Assembly: GCA_011800155.1 (NCBI GenBank)
Contig: CM022377.1
Span: 1,426,001-1,490,000 of the forward strand
DNA from: Flammulina velutipes
Lineage: Eukaryota > Basidiomycota > Agaricomycetes > Agaricales > Physalacriaceae
DNA: 64,000 nucleotides
Reading direction: 5' to 3'
The position numbers were made by a program, and so were the translations under genes. The notes below the pieces were generated by a model. The model saw nothing but the letters and a program-made list of their open reading frames with translations. It searched no databases and was not told the origin of the DNA. Positions 28,401 to 39,130 of the stretch are shown piece by piece. Numbering within the stretch: the first letter of the stretch is position 1; each line of letters starts with the position of its first letter.

Positions 28401-28631
28401 CGTCACCAGAACGGCAATATGAAGAACGGCGAGAAGCACGCTTTCGACTCATTCCCAAACGCTACATTTCCCGATCCCGACGTTTACGACGTGGAACAAT
28501 CGTCTCCCCCTCTTGTCAGCCCTGCATTGACCTACTCCTCGAGGGGCTCTGGAGCGACGTTGAGTCCTTCCACTCCCTTCATGGGCTCCTTCTCGCAGTC
28601 GCAGGGTGTTAGTGTGGATGGCTCTACCTAG
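25467..28631 (+). CDS. Two-RRM RNA-binding protein (RBMS/MSSP-like layout)
   Basis: Probable cytoplasmic or nuclear single-stranded RNA-binding regulator. Start at 25467 follows a long leader. About 170 Ser/Thr/Pro-rich residues come first, then RRM1 (NVYINGLPPNFPEDQLFEL, RNP1 ESGYGFVLF split by an intron), a linker, and RRM2 (TNLYLEGLPLSIDEPTL, PPRIIAFVRLDTR, MVRGWNDPGSRISVRFAD). A long low-complexity C-terminal half, rich in Ser, Asn, Gln and His, lies in one exon from about 27170 to 28631. The protein is about 900 residues. The tandem-RRM arrangement resembles animal RBMS/MSSP proteins and fungal relatives. Disordered N/Q-rich tails of this kind often drive granule formation, which is inference. 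Confident as an RRM protein, unsure about targets. Confidence 0.87.
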
Positions 28632-28942
28632 ATTTCCGTCGACCACTTCCACTGTCTTGCTATGAAAAACTCCTACGCATTTGTTGTACTTTTTGTTATG
28701 CAGCCACGTTATACCTACGCACAGTTATCCCATGTTTAGCATTGTCATCGTTCTAGCTCTCTGTATACACATAAGTATGTTGTACACGTCACCAATTGAA
28801 AACTGTTGAGACGTGATCTATGTGCGTGAATTATCTCAAGACCGAGCTGATCTTTCGACCGGTTCTATTGTCCTACATGGAAGCCGCTGGCTTAGGATGG
28901 GAAAGTGAAGTATATATGTCCCACGTGTCCTATTATTAAGAA
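28632..28942. other. Intergenic: RRM gene 3' region upstream of tRNA-Ala
   Basis: AT-rich 3' flank; no gene seen. Confidence 0.5.
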
Positions 28943-29024
28943 GGGCGTTTAGCGCAGTGGTAGCGCGTTCGCTTTGCATTTATCAGCCTGCGAAAGGTCC
29001 AGGTTTCAATCACCTGAACGTCCA
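28943..29024 (+). tRNA. tRNA-Ala (anticodon TGC) with a 10-nt intron
   Basis: A complete cloverleaf can be drawn. The acceptor stem GGGCGTT pairs with AACGTCC (one G-T pair), with discriminator A at 29024. The D stem is GCGC/GCGC around AGTGGTA, the anticodon stem TTCGC/GCGAA, the variable loop AGGTC, and the T arm CAGGT-TTCAATC-ACCTG. The anticodon TGC is at 28975-28977. The intron TTTATCAGCC (28979-28988) sits one base 3' of the anticodon, the canonical eukaryotic position. A T-rich run (CTTTTTG) just downstream can serve as the polymerase III terminator. The gene lies between two protein genes and ends 32 bp before the stop codon of the amidase gene. Confidence 0.93.
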
Positions 29025-29056
29025 TAACTTTTTGGCAAAACATGCAGAACGTCTAT

Positions 29057-30956
29057 TCATTTCTTCAAGATGTCTTCAATCAGTTTCATGCCTTCCATAA
29101 CTTTCTCCTCCTCTAAACGTCTCCCGATGATTTGCACACCCACTGGAAGCCCCGCCATCTTCCCTGGATCATACATATTATATTGCCCCCTTTCAATAGC
29201 ATTTCGCGGTCTGAATGCGTCTGGTAAACCATCCAGAGCAGCTTGAACACGAGTAACTGGTAGAACACCAGCCGAGTAGTCCAACTACACGTCGTGTTGA
29301 TAAAAGTCAAGGTCTCGGTCTTGCTAGTGGCCACGTACTAAATTGAACAGAAAAGTGTATCCGCAAGCTTTCCAGCCAGCTTTCATCCCGCCGTGGGGAA
29401 CGGCTGGTAAGCTGTTAGGGACTGTCAAGACAAAATCAAGTTCCTGTCGCTTCCACACGCCGTCGAACCATTGCTTCCGATATACCTCCCTCTGAGCAAC
29501 CAATGCCCAGAATTCCGAGACCGATTTCTCGTAACAGTTTTCGACAAGTTCAGCATAGAGAGCATCTCGCTTCACATACCGAATCCACCAAACATACAGT
29601 TTTCTCACCCAGCTTGGCAAGCCGAAGATAAGGCAAGCCTGCGCCACGCCGGGGTCGTTGGTCTCTCCAGACCTGATGAGATCAACGGCGGTCTTGACCC
29701 CGTCTGCGCAAAGAAGTTGGAAAGCGATTTGGAGACCCTCATATGGACTGGGTGGGGAGATAGGTATGATGATGTTGCCGGCATCTTCGAGGGCACTCAC
29801 GACCATCTGGAGGGCACGGAGGCAAGCAGGGGAAGTGCGAACGACGCCGTCGTCCCACATTACGCCAAATCTGAGTTTCTTGTCGCTAACGTCTACGGTT
29901 CGCCATGGAATTTCCAAACACTGGACGCAGCCTATGGTTAGCTCTATGTCTGTCCGATGGGGACGAACTCACGCTATGGTCATATTCCCAAGGTTTCATA
30001 GACACGATCGCTTTCCAAAAGTACTCAAGATCTTCCAGCGTGCGAGCCATTGGTGAGAGCACAGGTGGGACCCCTTCCTGTCCCGGGATGCTGGTGCCAT
30101 TTCCCATCTTCGGTATTCTCCCCGTCGAGCATTTAATGGTGTATATGCCAGCGTAGTGTGCCGGTACCCTGACAGAGCCAGCGACATCAGTGCCGATACC
30201 GATGCGCGCACCGCCAAAGGCTAAGATTGCCGACTCTCCCCCCGACGATCCGCCGGAAGTGTAGTTCGGGTTGTACGGATTTCTCGTTGTTCCAAATAGA
30301 TCTGACGCTGATTCAAAGGAAAGAAGAGTGATTGGGATATTCGTCTTGACAAATGGCACGGCGCCTGCATCGCGCAGGAGTTGGACGATAGTTGAGTCAG
30401 CTTCCATAGGATGCCCAACACGTATAGATAAGCCACATGTGGCGTCGTAGCCTTTGACACCTATAGTCTTATGAAAGTCTTGAATATAAAGACAGGGATA
30501 ACCTTGGAGGGGAACATACATCTTTCAAAGACACAGGAACGCCTGCAAGAGGACCGGTACGATTGCAGTCTTTAGCCCATGTCTGAGCGGATGCGATCAT
30601 AATCTCCGTGAGACAATTCGTAGCTTCATGAGCTTCGATAGCTTTCTTACTGTACGCCGCCAACACGTCGTGCTACTTCCCGTGTCAGGACATATGCATG
30701 ATCGTAAGGGAATTCCTCTCACCGGATGTATAGTACCTTTGTTAACATCCGATACAATTTGAGATATAGGTAATTCCAGTATATCGTGTTCAGAGGCAGA
30801 AAGGCTCCCTTTAAACTGGGCAGGAAGGTCTGCTATCGCACGCTCTCGTTCCTTTTGCTTGATAAGACTATAACGACTCAAATCCTACCCATATAGTGCA
30901 AGAACTACTTCATACCATGCCCTCTGGTGAGAGGTAGGCCAGGAAAGAAAACCCAT
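29057..30956 (-). CDS. Amidase-signature family hydrolase
   Basis: Serine amidase of the AS family, hydrolysing small amides or fatty-acid amides. The Ser-cisSer-Lys triad is visible: the lysine in LAGVPVSLKD, the glycine/serine-rich loop YTSGGSSGGESAIL with the cis-Ser, and the nucleophile in GIGTDVAGSVRVPA. Other family blocks are GYDATCGLS, VPFVKTNIPITLLSFE, GRIPKMGN, and the C-terminal PAGLPVGVQIIGRR-like MAGLPVGVQIIGRRLEEE. The 3' part is clear. The 5' end is less so: the first ATG that fits is at 30956 (MGFLSWPTSHQRA), joined through a roughly 39-nt intron to RYSLIKQKERERAI. At least three further introns are present. No signal peptide is evident, so it is probably cytosolic or membrane-associated. 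Confidence 0.87.
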
Positions 30957-31113
30957 GAGTAGGTTTATGCTGTAGATATTCCAGAGGTATATCCAGTCGA
31001 TATGGTGTGAGCTGTGTGAGTTGCAAGGTGATCGGCCCGGGCCGATAGCCGTAATTGACGCTTTCCCACCACAGAAGCGCTCAGGATGATTGAGTTCGAA
31101 ACGCAGTGCATAC

Positions 31114-31131
31114 ACGACACACACACACACA
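31114..31131. repeat. AC dinucleotide microsatellite
   Basis: About seven to eight AC units in the intergenic region upstream of the dismutase gene. Minor simple repeat. Confidence 0.6.
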
Positions 31132-31395
31132 TCTATCATCGGTTTTACTAAGCTTTCATAACAAGCCCGACACGCTGGTAAATGCACTGCCTCTTCAAAG
31201 GCGCCAGCCACGAGAGGATATCGATCCGTCAAAAGGATCCTCCCCGATCTTACAGCACATCCTGCCGCAGTCTATTCTGTTTCTATTTGCTGTGCAATGT
31301 ACATCGACATACAGCCTTTACATTGGCTACCTTTCTCTCCAACATTGCCGACATAGGGTAGACGATGACCTTTGTTTCATCACGAACCAGCAGGT

Positions 31396-31403
31396 TATAT
31401 AAA
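31396..31403 (+). promoter_or_regulatory. TATA box of the superoxide dismutase gene
   Basis: Perfect TATATAAA about 103 bp upstream of the ATG at 31506, followed by a CT-rich stretch typical of the transcription start region in fungi. Confidence 0.6.
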
Positions 31404-31505
31404 GGTCCCTTGGCGCGGAGCTCTCTACTCCAGTCTTCTTTGGCGTCTTTTTCTACGTTTCTCCAGTGCTTGGCGTTTATTTTTCTTTTCTTCCCAACCA
31501 CTACC

Positions 31506-32415
31506 ATGATTTTCAACATGACATTCCTTCAAGTTTGCGCATCGCTCTTCCTCGTCGCGCTTACTGGTGTGGCAGCCATTCCCAGGTGAGTCATTTGTGC
31601 TTTTCATTATGCTGAGCCCTGAGAAGTGTTCAGCCCATCGCCGCCTCGTGGAGTTGGAACTGCTCGTGGCTTCCGCAAGGTGGCGCAAAGGTACGCAGTC
31701 CATTATCAACGTCCTCACAGCTCAGTTAACACTGAATTATCATAGGACTTACGATGAAGCTCCTTTGAAAGTAAGTTCCTGTCAATAATTCTATGCTGCA
31801 CATGTTAATGATCCATAAGGCGGTTGTCTATCTGAGTGGTCCTTCCGCCGTGTCGGGATCCATTGTTTTTGAACAAGCATCTCCGGACAGCGGAGTCACC
31901 ATCACTGGTGATATTGTAGGCTTAGACCCGTCCTCCCTTCGTGGCTACCACATTCAGTAAGCTCAACACCTCCCCCCATGAACTCGTCTAACCACCCGCG
32001 CAGCCAGGCAGGAAATCTGACCGACGGATGCGCATCTGCAGGACCCCATTTCAACCCTGTAAATCAGACACACGGAGCGCCAACGGACGACGTTCGTCAC
32101 GTCGGTGATTTGGGCAACATCGAGTCTGATGAGTCCGGATACGCGTATTTCACGCAATGGGACCATTTGATTGCTCTGGATGGCCCCAACAACATTGTCG
32201 GGTGAGTTACAACCCTTTTCACTAGTCTCCCGTGCTAATTGCTTTAGACGCGCTGTTGTAATCCACGCTGGCACGGATGATCTGGGGACGGGCGGAGATG
32301 AGGAATCTCTCAAGACCGGCAATGCTGGTACCAGGTCGGCGTGTGGTGTCATTGGTATGTATTTAACTTGTCGTTATCTCATCTCAACTAATTCCTAGTC
32401 ACAGGTTGGGCATGA
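31506..32415 (+). CDS. Secreted Cu/Zn superoxide dismutase
   Basis: Converts superoxide to oxygen and hydrogen peroxide, here outside the cell. Seven exons (31506-31585, 31634-31690, 31746-31770, 31820-31956, 32004-32201, 32248-32354, 32399-32415) give 206 residues. The first 25 or so residues ([20 protein letters not shown]) form a signal peptide, followed by a basic Pro/Arg segment and a possible propeptide. All metal ligands are kept: HIH, the bridging His in [11 protein letters not shown], and VRHVGDLGN with His and Asp, and VIHAGTDD. The disulfide cysteines (DGCASAG and SACGV) and the substrate-guiding Arg in GTRSACG are also present. Exon 3 is only 25 nt and the last coding exon 17 nt. 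A TATATAAA box lies about 105 bp upstream of the start. Confidence 0.93.
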
Positions 32416-32603
32416 TGTGGCGCATGATGATCTGGTATTTAATGGACTTCTTATTAACTTATACCCACTACCCACTCTCCCACATCCATTTATTACCCTA
32501 CGCAAATTGATGTTCTCCCGTTCCTCCTAGTAACTGCTTTGTTAATTTTCAAGTCACTTGAGTTACGGTCCGGGCTTGTGCGGAGTGTAAATCACGGTAT
32601 GTC

Positions 32604-33946
32604 ATGTACCTCCATCTTCCAGCCAGCGATAGCTTTTCTGGATATTGGTCCAGCGGCTATGTATTCTATGTAAAATGCTTCATCTACCAGCTCCAGGCTC
32701 TATTCTTGGTACTCCTGGACAGCATTGGAAGGCTCACGTGGATTCTACAAGGCGCCCTTGAGGAACCAGACATCCATCTTGCGATAGCTCCTCAATGTGG
32801 CTCGCTATCCAAAGGATCCATACCTACTGACCTGAATAGTGGTGTGGAAATCAATGGAATCCAAACGATCGTTTCTTTTGGTGTAGGTTCCCTAATCTGC
32901 ATCTTTCATTTGTGTTCATATATGTGGTCACTGTATCTAGGATTCTTACACCGATGGAGGGAACGACGATGGCTCTCCTCTCAGGCCTCCAATTCTCTAT
33001 CCCCCTTCTGTCTTAGCTGGCGGTCGTTCTGCTAACGGTCCTGTATGGGTTGAGGGTGTGGCGGAGGACATCAATGCTACTCTTCTCAGTTATGCGGTAT
33101 CTCGTTCCTCTACTATAGCTTGACCTAGTCTTCAATTTTGGGTCTAGCAATGGGGCGCTTGCATTGATCTGTCTATCTGGCCTAGCAATCCACGCAAAGT
33201 CGATTTTCTTGGGCAGAGTAAGTCGTTGTTACATTATTCTAGCCTATCCTAACATGGCTGGGGGGAAGTGGACACATTTATCAGTCAGAACCACACACTA
33301 GATCCTGACACGACGTTATATAGTCTGTTCTTTGGAATCAAGTAAGGTGCTTTCTCTTTGTGAGAGCATATCGCTGACGGTTTCCTAGCGACTATGGGGA
33401 TTCTAAACGTCAGATTTTCTCATTATCTAGGTTCTAGTCTTGTTTTAACTCTATACAGACGACGGCGACCATCTTACGGAGGCAGCTCACGTACTACTTG
33501 AACAAATCAATGTACTATCATCCTCACCGACACTAGCACGCAACTTCCTCATTCTGGACGTCTATGGGCAAGGAGAACATGCGCCAAGGGGAGAGTCGTT
33601 CAAACAGGTCATCTACGACGGCTTGCTCGACTTCCGCGATGGGCCGCTTGCAACCAACTTTGCTTATGTTGATTTCGGGCACATCTGGGATGGTGTTTTC
33701 GGTCCCGATCCAGGCTACGAAGCATTTGGCTTCACTAGCACTGACCAGTGTACTTATTGTTGGGAAAACTGTGACGAGAATGGCTGGTGCGACGATCCAG
33801 ATCACCATTTCTACTGGATACCGGGGTACGCCACTCTTTCGGCGCTTGTTGACGAAAATTCATCCATTTCTAGACATCCTTCCAAGTCAGCTCACCGAGT
33901 CATGGCCGACTACGTGATGCAAGTCCTCGAAGTATGTCGCGTGTAG
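32604..33946 (+). CDS. SGNH/GDSL hydrolase, carbohydrate esterase family 16-like
   Basis: Likely secreted acetylesterase acting on plant or fungal polysaccharide. The block I nucleophile motif FGDSYTDGG is formed across an intron (GTAGGT...ATCTAG). Further family blocks are AGGRSANGPVWVEG, the oxyanion Asn region in YSLFFGINDYG, and the C-terminal DPDHHFYWIPG followed after an intron by HPSKSAHRVMADYV with the catalytic His. A Cys-rich insert CTYCWENCDENGWC fits an extracellular, disulfide-bonded protein. The N-terminal family phrase DIHLAIAPQCG is present. The exact start is uncertain: the ATG at 32604 reads into hydrophobic CFIYQLQALFLVLL but does not give a classical signal peptide, so a missed 5' exon is possible. 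At least five introns. Confidence 0.8.
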
Positions 33947-34062
33947 CAGGCAGCGAATGTAGTTCTTCAGTGAGTGGTTAGACCACAAGGGTATCGTACG
34001 ACGAATAGCTGTTTACAGATTATACACATTAAATAGACCACGTAACAAAAGATCCCACCCCC

Positions 34063-36474
34063 TCACAGCTCCCTGTCTAGTTTGTCCGGCCAGCGAGTTT
34101 CTTGCCAACTTCGTATGAAGAGGTCTGTATTCTTGAATTCGTCCTCTCTTGAGTCGTCAGGTAGATCGTCATTAATGCAGAGCAGAACGGTTTCGACCTG
34201 CTTGTCGACCTCGCCTAGAAGCCATTTCGCACTCCCTAGGGAGCCGACACCGAAGAAGCGAGAAGGTGATTTTCCAACGACGAAGGAGTACCGATGGATG
34301 AGGCGGATAGCAAACGCTCGAGGATTCCGTGGTAATGGTGGAGGTTCCAGTGGTAGCGTTAAGGGTAAGGTGATGGGATCCGATGGATTACTCTCGTCTC
34401 CTCCAGGGGGTAAGAATACGGCAAGACCAGCATCACTGGTTTTCACAAGAGCGGCAATGACTGTAACATGTAAGCATGTGCCGCTGAGGACATACTGGAT
34501 AGTACTTACTAGCATCACCGCAATGTGGCTTCGCTATGAGAAGCTCACGGAAGAGGTCCCACGCAGACTCAGGTTCCCAACCGAGACACTCTTCGCGCTG
34601 TAGTGATTTAGGCAGTTTCAGTCCATTAAGTGCTGTCGGGTATCCGTTTTGTGATGCTGGAGTGAACATCAGCTAACGGAAGTGATGATAATGAGGAGAA
34701 TACGACTCACTGAACCAGTACTCCGTATTTGCCGAGACGGATGGGTCCTCAGCACGAGGAGGTGCAAGCCCCGCCAATCTCATGTTCAAATCCACTTCAT
34801 CAAGGCTATTAGGGCGAAGTGACTGTAATGACACCTCATTGTCATCAGTGCCATTCAGTTCTTGCCACATATTATCCTTCATCTCTGCATCAAGATAACC
34901 ATCGTTCTTCCCGCCCCATTTAGCCACGACCCAAGACCATAGCAGAGCTTCCCGCCGTCGTTCCATGATGAAATGCGTAGCGAGGAACATAGTGTTGACT
35001 TCGTATTCGCCTGGTATCTCATGCCAGCCCCGGAAGCGTGAAAGGGGAGTGGCAGAGAATTGAGGAGCGAACGCCAACGATGCTTCGTGGAGTAAAGGCA
35101 GCGATAAAGAGCGAGCATTGTGGAGGACGTATGATCTTCTCCGAGAGCCGAATCTTTGATCTGAGAGGATTATTATTTTAAGAACAGGAAAGGTATCCCA
35201 ATGGACGTACCGAGTATGTGTGCGCTCCATCCTAAGGATCTCCATTCTCCGTCACCAGCAGCGGTGCCAGAAGGGTCTGCCTTGACTTGGAAAGCAGTGT
35301 CAAAGCGTAGTACGGGGCCGTATAGTGGTGAATGGAATGCGGATGGGGGCGAGGGAAGGACAATGTACTGATCATCGTTGAGCGCTATGCTTGGGACGAA
35401 TGAGGAAATGTCGGAGTATGTGCAATATAAAAGGCTCACATGTTGTCAGAAACCAATGAAGAGTTGAGATTGGATAGCTGAGATTCAACAGAGAAGCTGT
35501 GGGAAGGTAAACGTAGGGCGTGACGTACGGTTAGTGGACGTACCTGTTGAAGTTGGGTAGTACATGGTCTCGCCAATCTAAAGCCTCCTCTTCAGTAACA
35601 GGGACGTCTGAATTGTTCAATAGCCGAAATATCTCGCTAACTAGAGCGCCCAAGGGTTAATACAGTTCCTGGACACGAAGGGTTCAACTCACCGTGGTGA
35701 AGGTAGATTGGTGGTTGCCCCCGAGGACTGTCCACTGTGGACGCATTCACATCCAACCACTGAGGAACCAATCCAAGTAGCCTATCGGGATCATCTGGGT
35801 GCTCAACATCCGCAGTAACCAAGTGCCAAGCGCTGTTTTTCCATGTCTCTGAGGCCCGCATGGCTGCTCTGAAAGAATGGCGGAGTTCGTCGTGTTCCCG
35901 GAAGCGTGCATTTTTTGGTTTCTCTCCGCTTGGAGACTGGTTGTATTTGGCACGCGCCTGCTCGTGTAAAGGATCGCTAGAGTGAGAATGAGCTTGGCCG
36001 GCTAAGCAGGGACAAGAGGACGTACGATCCGTTGACCCAAATGTATACCAAGTCGATCCTCGACTCTTCAATGGGCGCATCCGCGCACGGCCCCTCCCAC
36101 TGTCCCCATGAAATCCAAACGTCCAAGCAGTCGTCCGGTATTAAAGCATGTTCTCGTATTGGCCGTACGTTGTGGTTGGCAATCATTTCTGAATACTCCG
36201 GCTTCCGGAAGGGGTGGTATGTTACGCCAAGTTCAGTGTCGGTGAGCTGTAGAATGGCGACGGAGCTGGAGACATCGTGTATGGTGGGTATTAGTTGTAC
36301 TTGTCCTATCTCGATAGTCGATGAAAGTGGTCGTAAAGGATAGTCGAGTATGACCAGAGCGGCAAAGACGAGAATAATAGTGAAGACGACGACGAGCGCA
36401 TTGCGGTGAGCGCGCAATTGGGCGACGACGTTGGGTCGTGTGCGCGCTGTCGTCGTCGTCACAAGAAAAGACAT
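34063..36474 (-). CDS. Stealth-family sugar-phosphate transferase (xylosylphosphotransferase-like)
   Basis: Type II Golgi membrane protein expected to transfer a sugar 1-phosphate onto a glycan. The Stealth family includes the Cryptococcus xylosylphosphotransferase Xpt1 and animal GlcNAc-1-phosphotransferase. Start at 36474 (MSFLVTTTTARTRPNVV) is followed by one hydrophobic anchor, NALVVVFTIILVFAALVIL. Stealth conserved region 1 is IDLVYIWVNGSDP across an intron, and region 2 is ARFREHDELRHSFRAAM followed by WHLVTADVEHP. Later blocks include HNARSLSLPLLHEASL, FNTMFLATHFIMERRREALLW-like sequence and a Cys-containing CLGWEPESAWDLF. The protein is roughly 670 residues in about eight exons; I did not fix every junction. 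The acceptor glycan cannot be predicted. Confidence 0.8.
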
Positions 36475-37400
36475 GTGTGCCCCTACCAAGTCCGAGATTG
36501 TTGTTTTTCTCAAACCATCAATATCAATGGGTCACGATCTCAAGTTACCTGATTTGATTCAAACTTCTTGGATACTCTCTTGTTTCAACTACAACCATTA
36601 TCATCGTATAGTAGCGCTCTACCTTCCTATTCTCCTCGAGCTAGCGCATAGCCAACGCAGCGCTGAACTGCCTATCTCCTTGACGCGTCTATTCCGGGGG
36701 TCGGCCCCTGATCAAAACCTCTTGGCAATGGGCTTGGCATTCGGGGAACTCGCCGGACTGTTGTTAAAAATCTCATAACGCCGCCACACTCCTTGTAGAG
36801 TTCGCCGAAACTGCGAACTCCCTGATATCACCACTACTTGGAGGTCTATTTTTATGTTATCTCTCGAATTCCTTTAGCAGCGAAGGTTACGCCACATTTG
36901 ATGCTCCTCCACTGCGGCTTTGCACATGTCAATGCATGATAAACTCCAAGATAATAGATATGATCCCCCGCTGCCAGAGAGATGGGGTGTCAGCTAGAGC
37001 TATCGCTAACAGCAGTCTTGACAAGTGTAGGGTAAGAATTGACTGTTGAACTCGTCAATTTCAACGCCACCCAGATAATAGCGTTTTCGCGTTCTACCCA
37101 TGAGTAACCTTCGCTGACGAAGTGTGGCGCATACTGCTGCTCCTTCGGTCAGAACTCAGCACTGCGATAAATTATATGCACATCTAGAATTACTTCAGGT
37201 GGCTTCTTACTGGATGGATATTGGGATCCGGAATACGAGCAATATTTGACTGTGGCGGCACATTATCATGTAAGCAATCATATGAAGCCTTTTTTGGAAT
37301 CATTGACAGTTTGACATCAGTTTGTCACGTGGGGATTAATGCACTCTTCATCCTTTCACTGTCGACTTGATTCTTCACTCTGTTGTGTTCAGATGAGTTG
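36475..37400. other. Divergent intergenic region, Stealth and DUF6533 genes
   Basis: About 0.9 kb with no convincing gene. Short frames lack protein-like composition. Confidence 0.5.
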
Positions 37401-39077
37401 ATGGACGATGCTACCATCAGAATATGGCTATTGGCTCGATATGGAACCTACAATCGAAGTGCGCACATCCGTACAGAATTCATTGGTATACTCACCTGGC
37501 TGGATGTAGTCTCCGCTCTTGTCCTCCTGTTATGGGACTTTGGTACGTAAAGTTTCCAAGGTACCGGAACCATGCTGAACTTGCATTAGTGGTGAACTTC
37601 GAGAACGAGGTGTGTACTTGCACCAGCTTCAAAAAGGCTAACATATAGACTTCATCTACCGCAGCGCAAACTCTTCTGGGTGTGTTGAATTACTGTCTTC
37701 AACTGATTCCGTGTCTCACATAACATCTCCTTCAAGAATAAGCCATGTACATTGGCGACCGTCTTGTTCCTATGGGTCCGCTATCGATCTGCCCTAGTAT
37801 TTGTGCACTATTGATGTTTCCTACAGAGCAGATATGTTGCAATAGGCTTATGCTTGTATGTATTTGATACTTTGGTTAACAATAACCTCAACGACAGTTT
37901 CTTAGGTTCGGTGCAGTCGGTTCGTTACCTTATTAATCCTAGTATGTCCCAATCCCTAACAACGCAGGCAGTTACTCTCCTTCCCAACCCGACAGTTTCT
38001 GTATGTGGTCTCTATTCTATTAGTGCTATGTTTTGTTGACACTAATCAACCATAGATGTAAGTCCAATGTGCCTATGTAGTAATCCCCAGCGCAAACCTC
38101 TGACCCGACTAGATGTCTGATTTCCCTCTGTTACGAATCACACTCGCTCACGCATTCCATTCAGGTTACGGCTGGCTTGTAACGGAAGGATGGCTTGGTC
38201 TATCCACTTGCTTATCTGTCCAAGGCGAGTCCAGACTCCGTCCATCCTCAAATCGACATACCTAAACGCAGTCCACCAGTGATCCTCCAACTCCGAATTT
38301 ACGCGATTTATGATCGTTCCCGCGAATTGGGCTGGTTCTTGGTGACCTCCTTCTTTTGCCAAATCTCCGCCATAGCCATCGTACTCGCCAATGCGAAGTC
38401 AGGTATCGGGGAAGGTATTCCATGTCATCCACAATTCCGAAATCCACTGTTCTAACATATATTCGCCCCAGTGGTTGTAGAAAGGGCCGGTAATCTGACC
38501 AGGTGCGGTGTCGCAACGCTACCCAGCTGGATTTGGGTGTTCTGGCTTACACTCGTAATGTTAGTAGGGCTTTTGTTTGCCCGAATCTGATTAATACCTA
38601 ACGTGTTATGGAAGATTCGAAGCCATCTTATGCTTCCTCGCTGTGCGCAAGGGCGTTGAAAGAGTCAGGTGTTCCAATAACAGCCTCTACAGCGTCGCAG
38701 GTCTCGAGGACATTCTTATTCGGGACTCCGTCATTTACTTTATCGGGTGGGTGCCTCAAGTCCTCGTTATTGCTCGCGCTGACCAGTTTAATTAGGATCA
38801 TATTAGTCTATGTTACTAATTTCGCCATCTGGGCCAACGACCTGGTAAGGACACCATTTTCCCACCGTTACCTCCATAGAGCCACTAATCAGTACCCGGA
38901 TAGCCATATAGTCTTGACACCGCCACGGCGTTCGCCATCGCATATCCTTCTCTCATGGGCAGCCACATGATGATGAACGTCCGCCACGCGCACTACAAAC
39001 CGCTTATGCTCCTCAGAGGCTCTCCGTCTGATATATCTTTACCAGGCACTGGCGGCGTATCACTGTCTGATAGATAA
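37401..39077 (+). CDS. DUF6533-type multi-pass membrane protein (possibly decayed)
   Basis: Agaricomycete-specific membrane protein family of unknown function. Recognisable blocks in order: WLDVVSALVLLLWDFVVNFE (37.4-37.6 kb), KPCTLATVLFLWVRY (37.74 kb), LRIYAIYDRSRELGWFLV followed by a hydrophobic stretch (38.3 kb), FEAILCFLAVRKGVERV and ILIRDSVIYFIG (38.6 kb), ILVYVTNFAIWANDL, and finally DTATAFAIAYPSLMGSHMM with NVRHAHYKPLMLL near the end. These match the seven-helix pattern of the family. Between 37.78 and 38.15 kb I could not find a clean splice chain; simple readings run into stops, so the gene may be damaged there or have unusual introns. Role unknown; genes of this type occur in large families. 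Confidence 0.6.
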
Positions 39078-39130
39078 TCTTACATACCCAAAAATCCTGA
39101 ATAACGATCTTCAAAACACTGTTATTGGGC

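Larger units (their letters stand above)
30957..31505. other. Divergent promoter region, amidase and dismutase
   Basis: Contains the AC microsatellite and the dismutase TATA box. No coding region seen. Confidence 0.5.
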
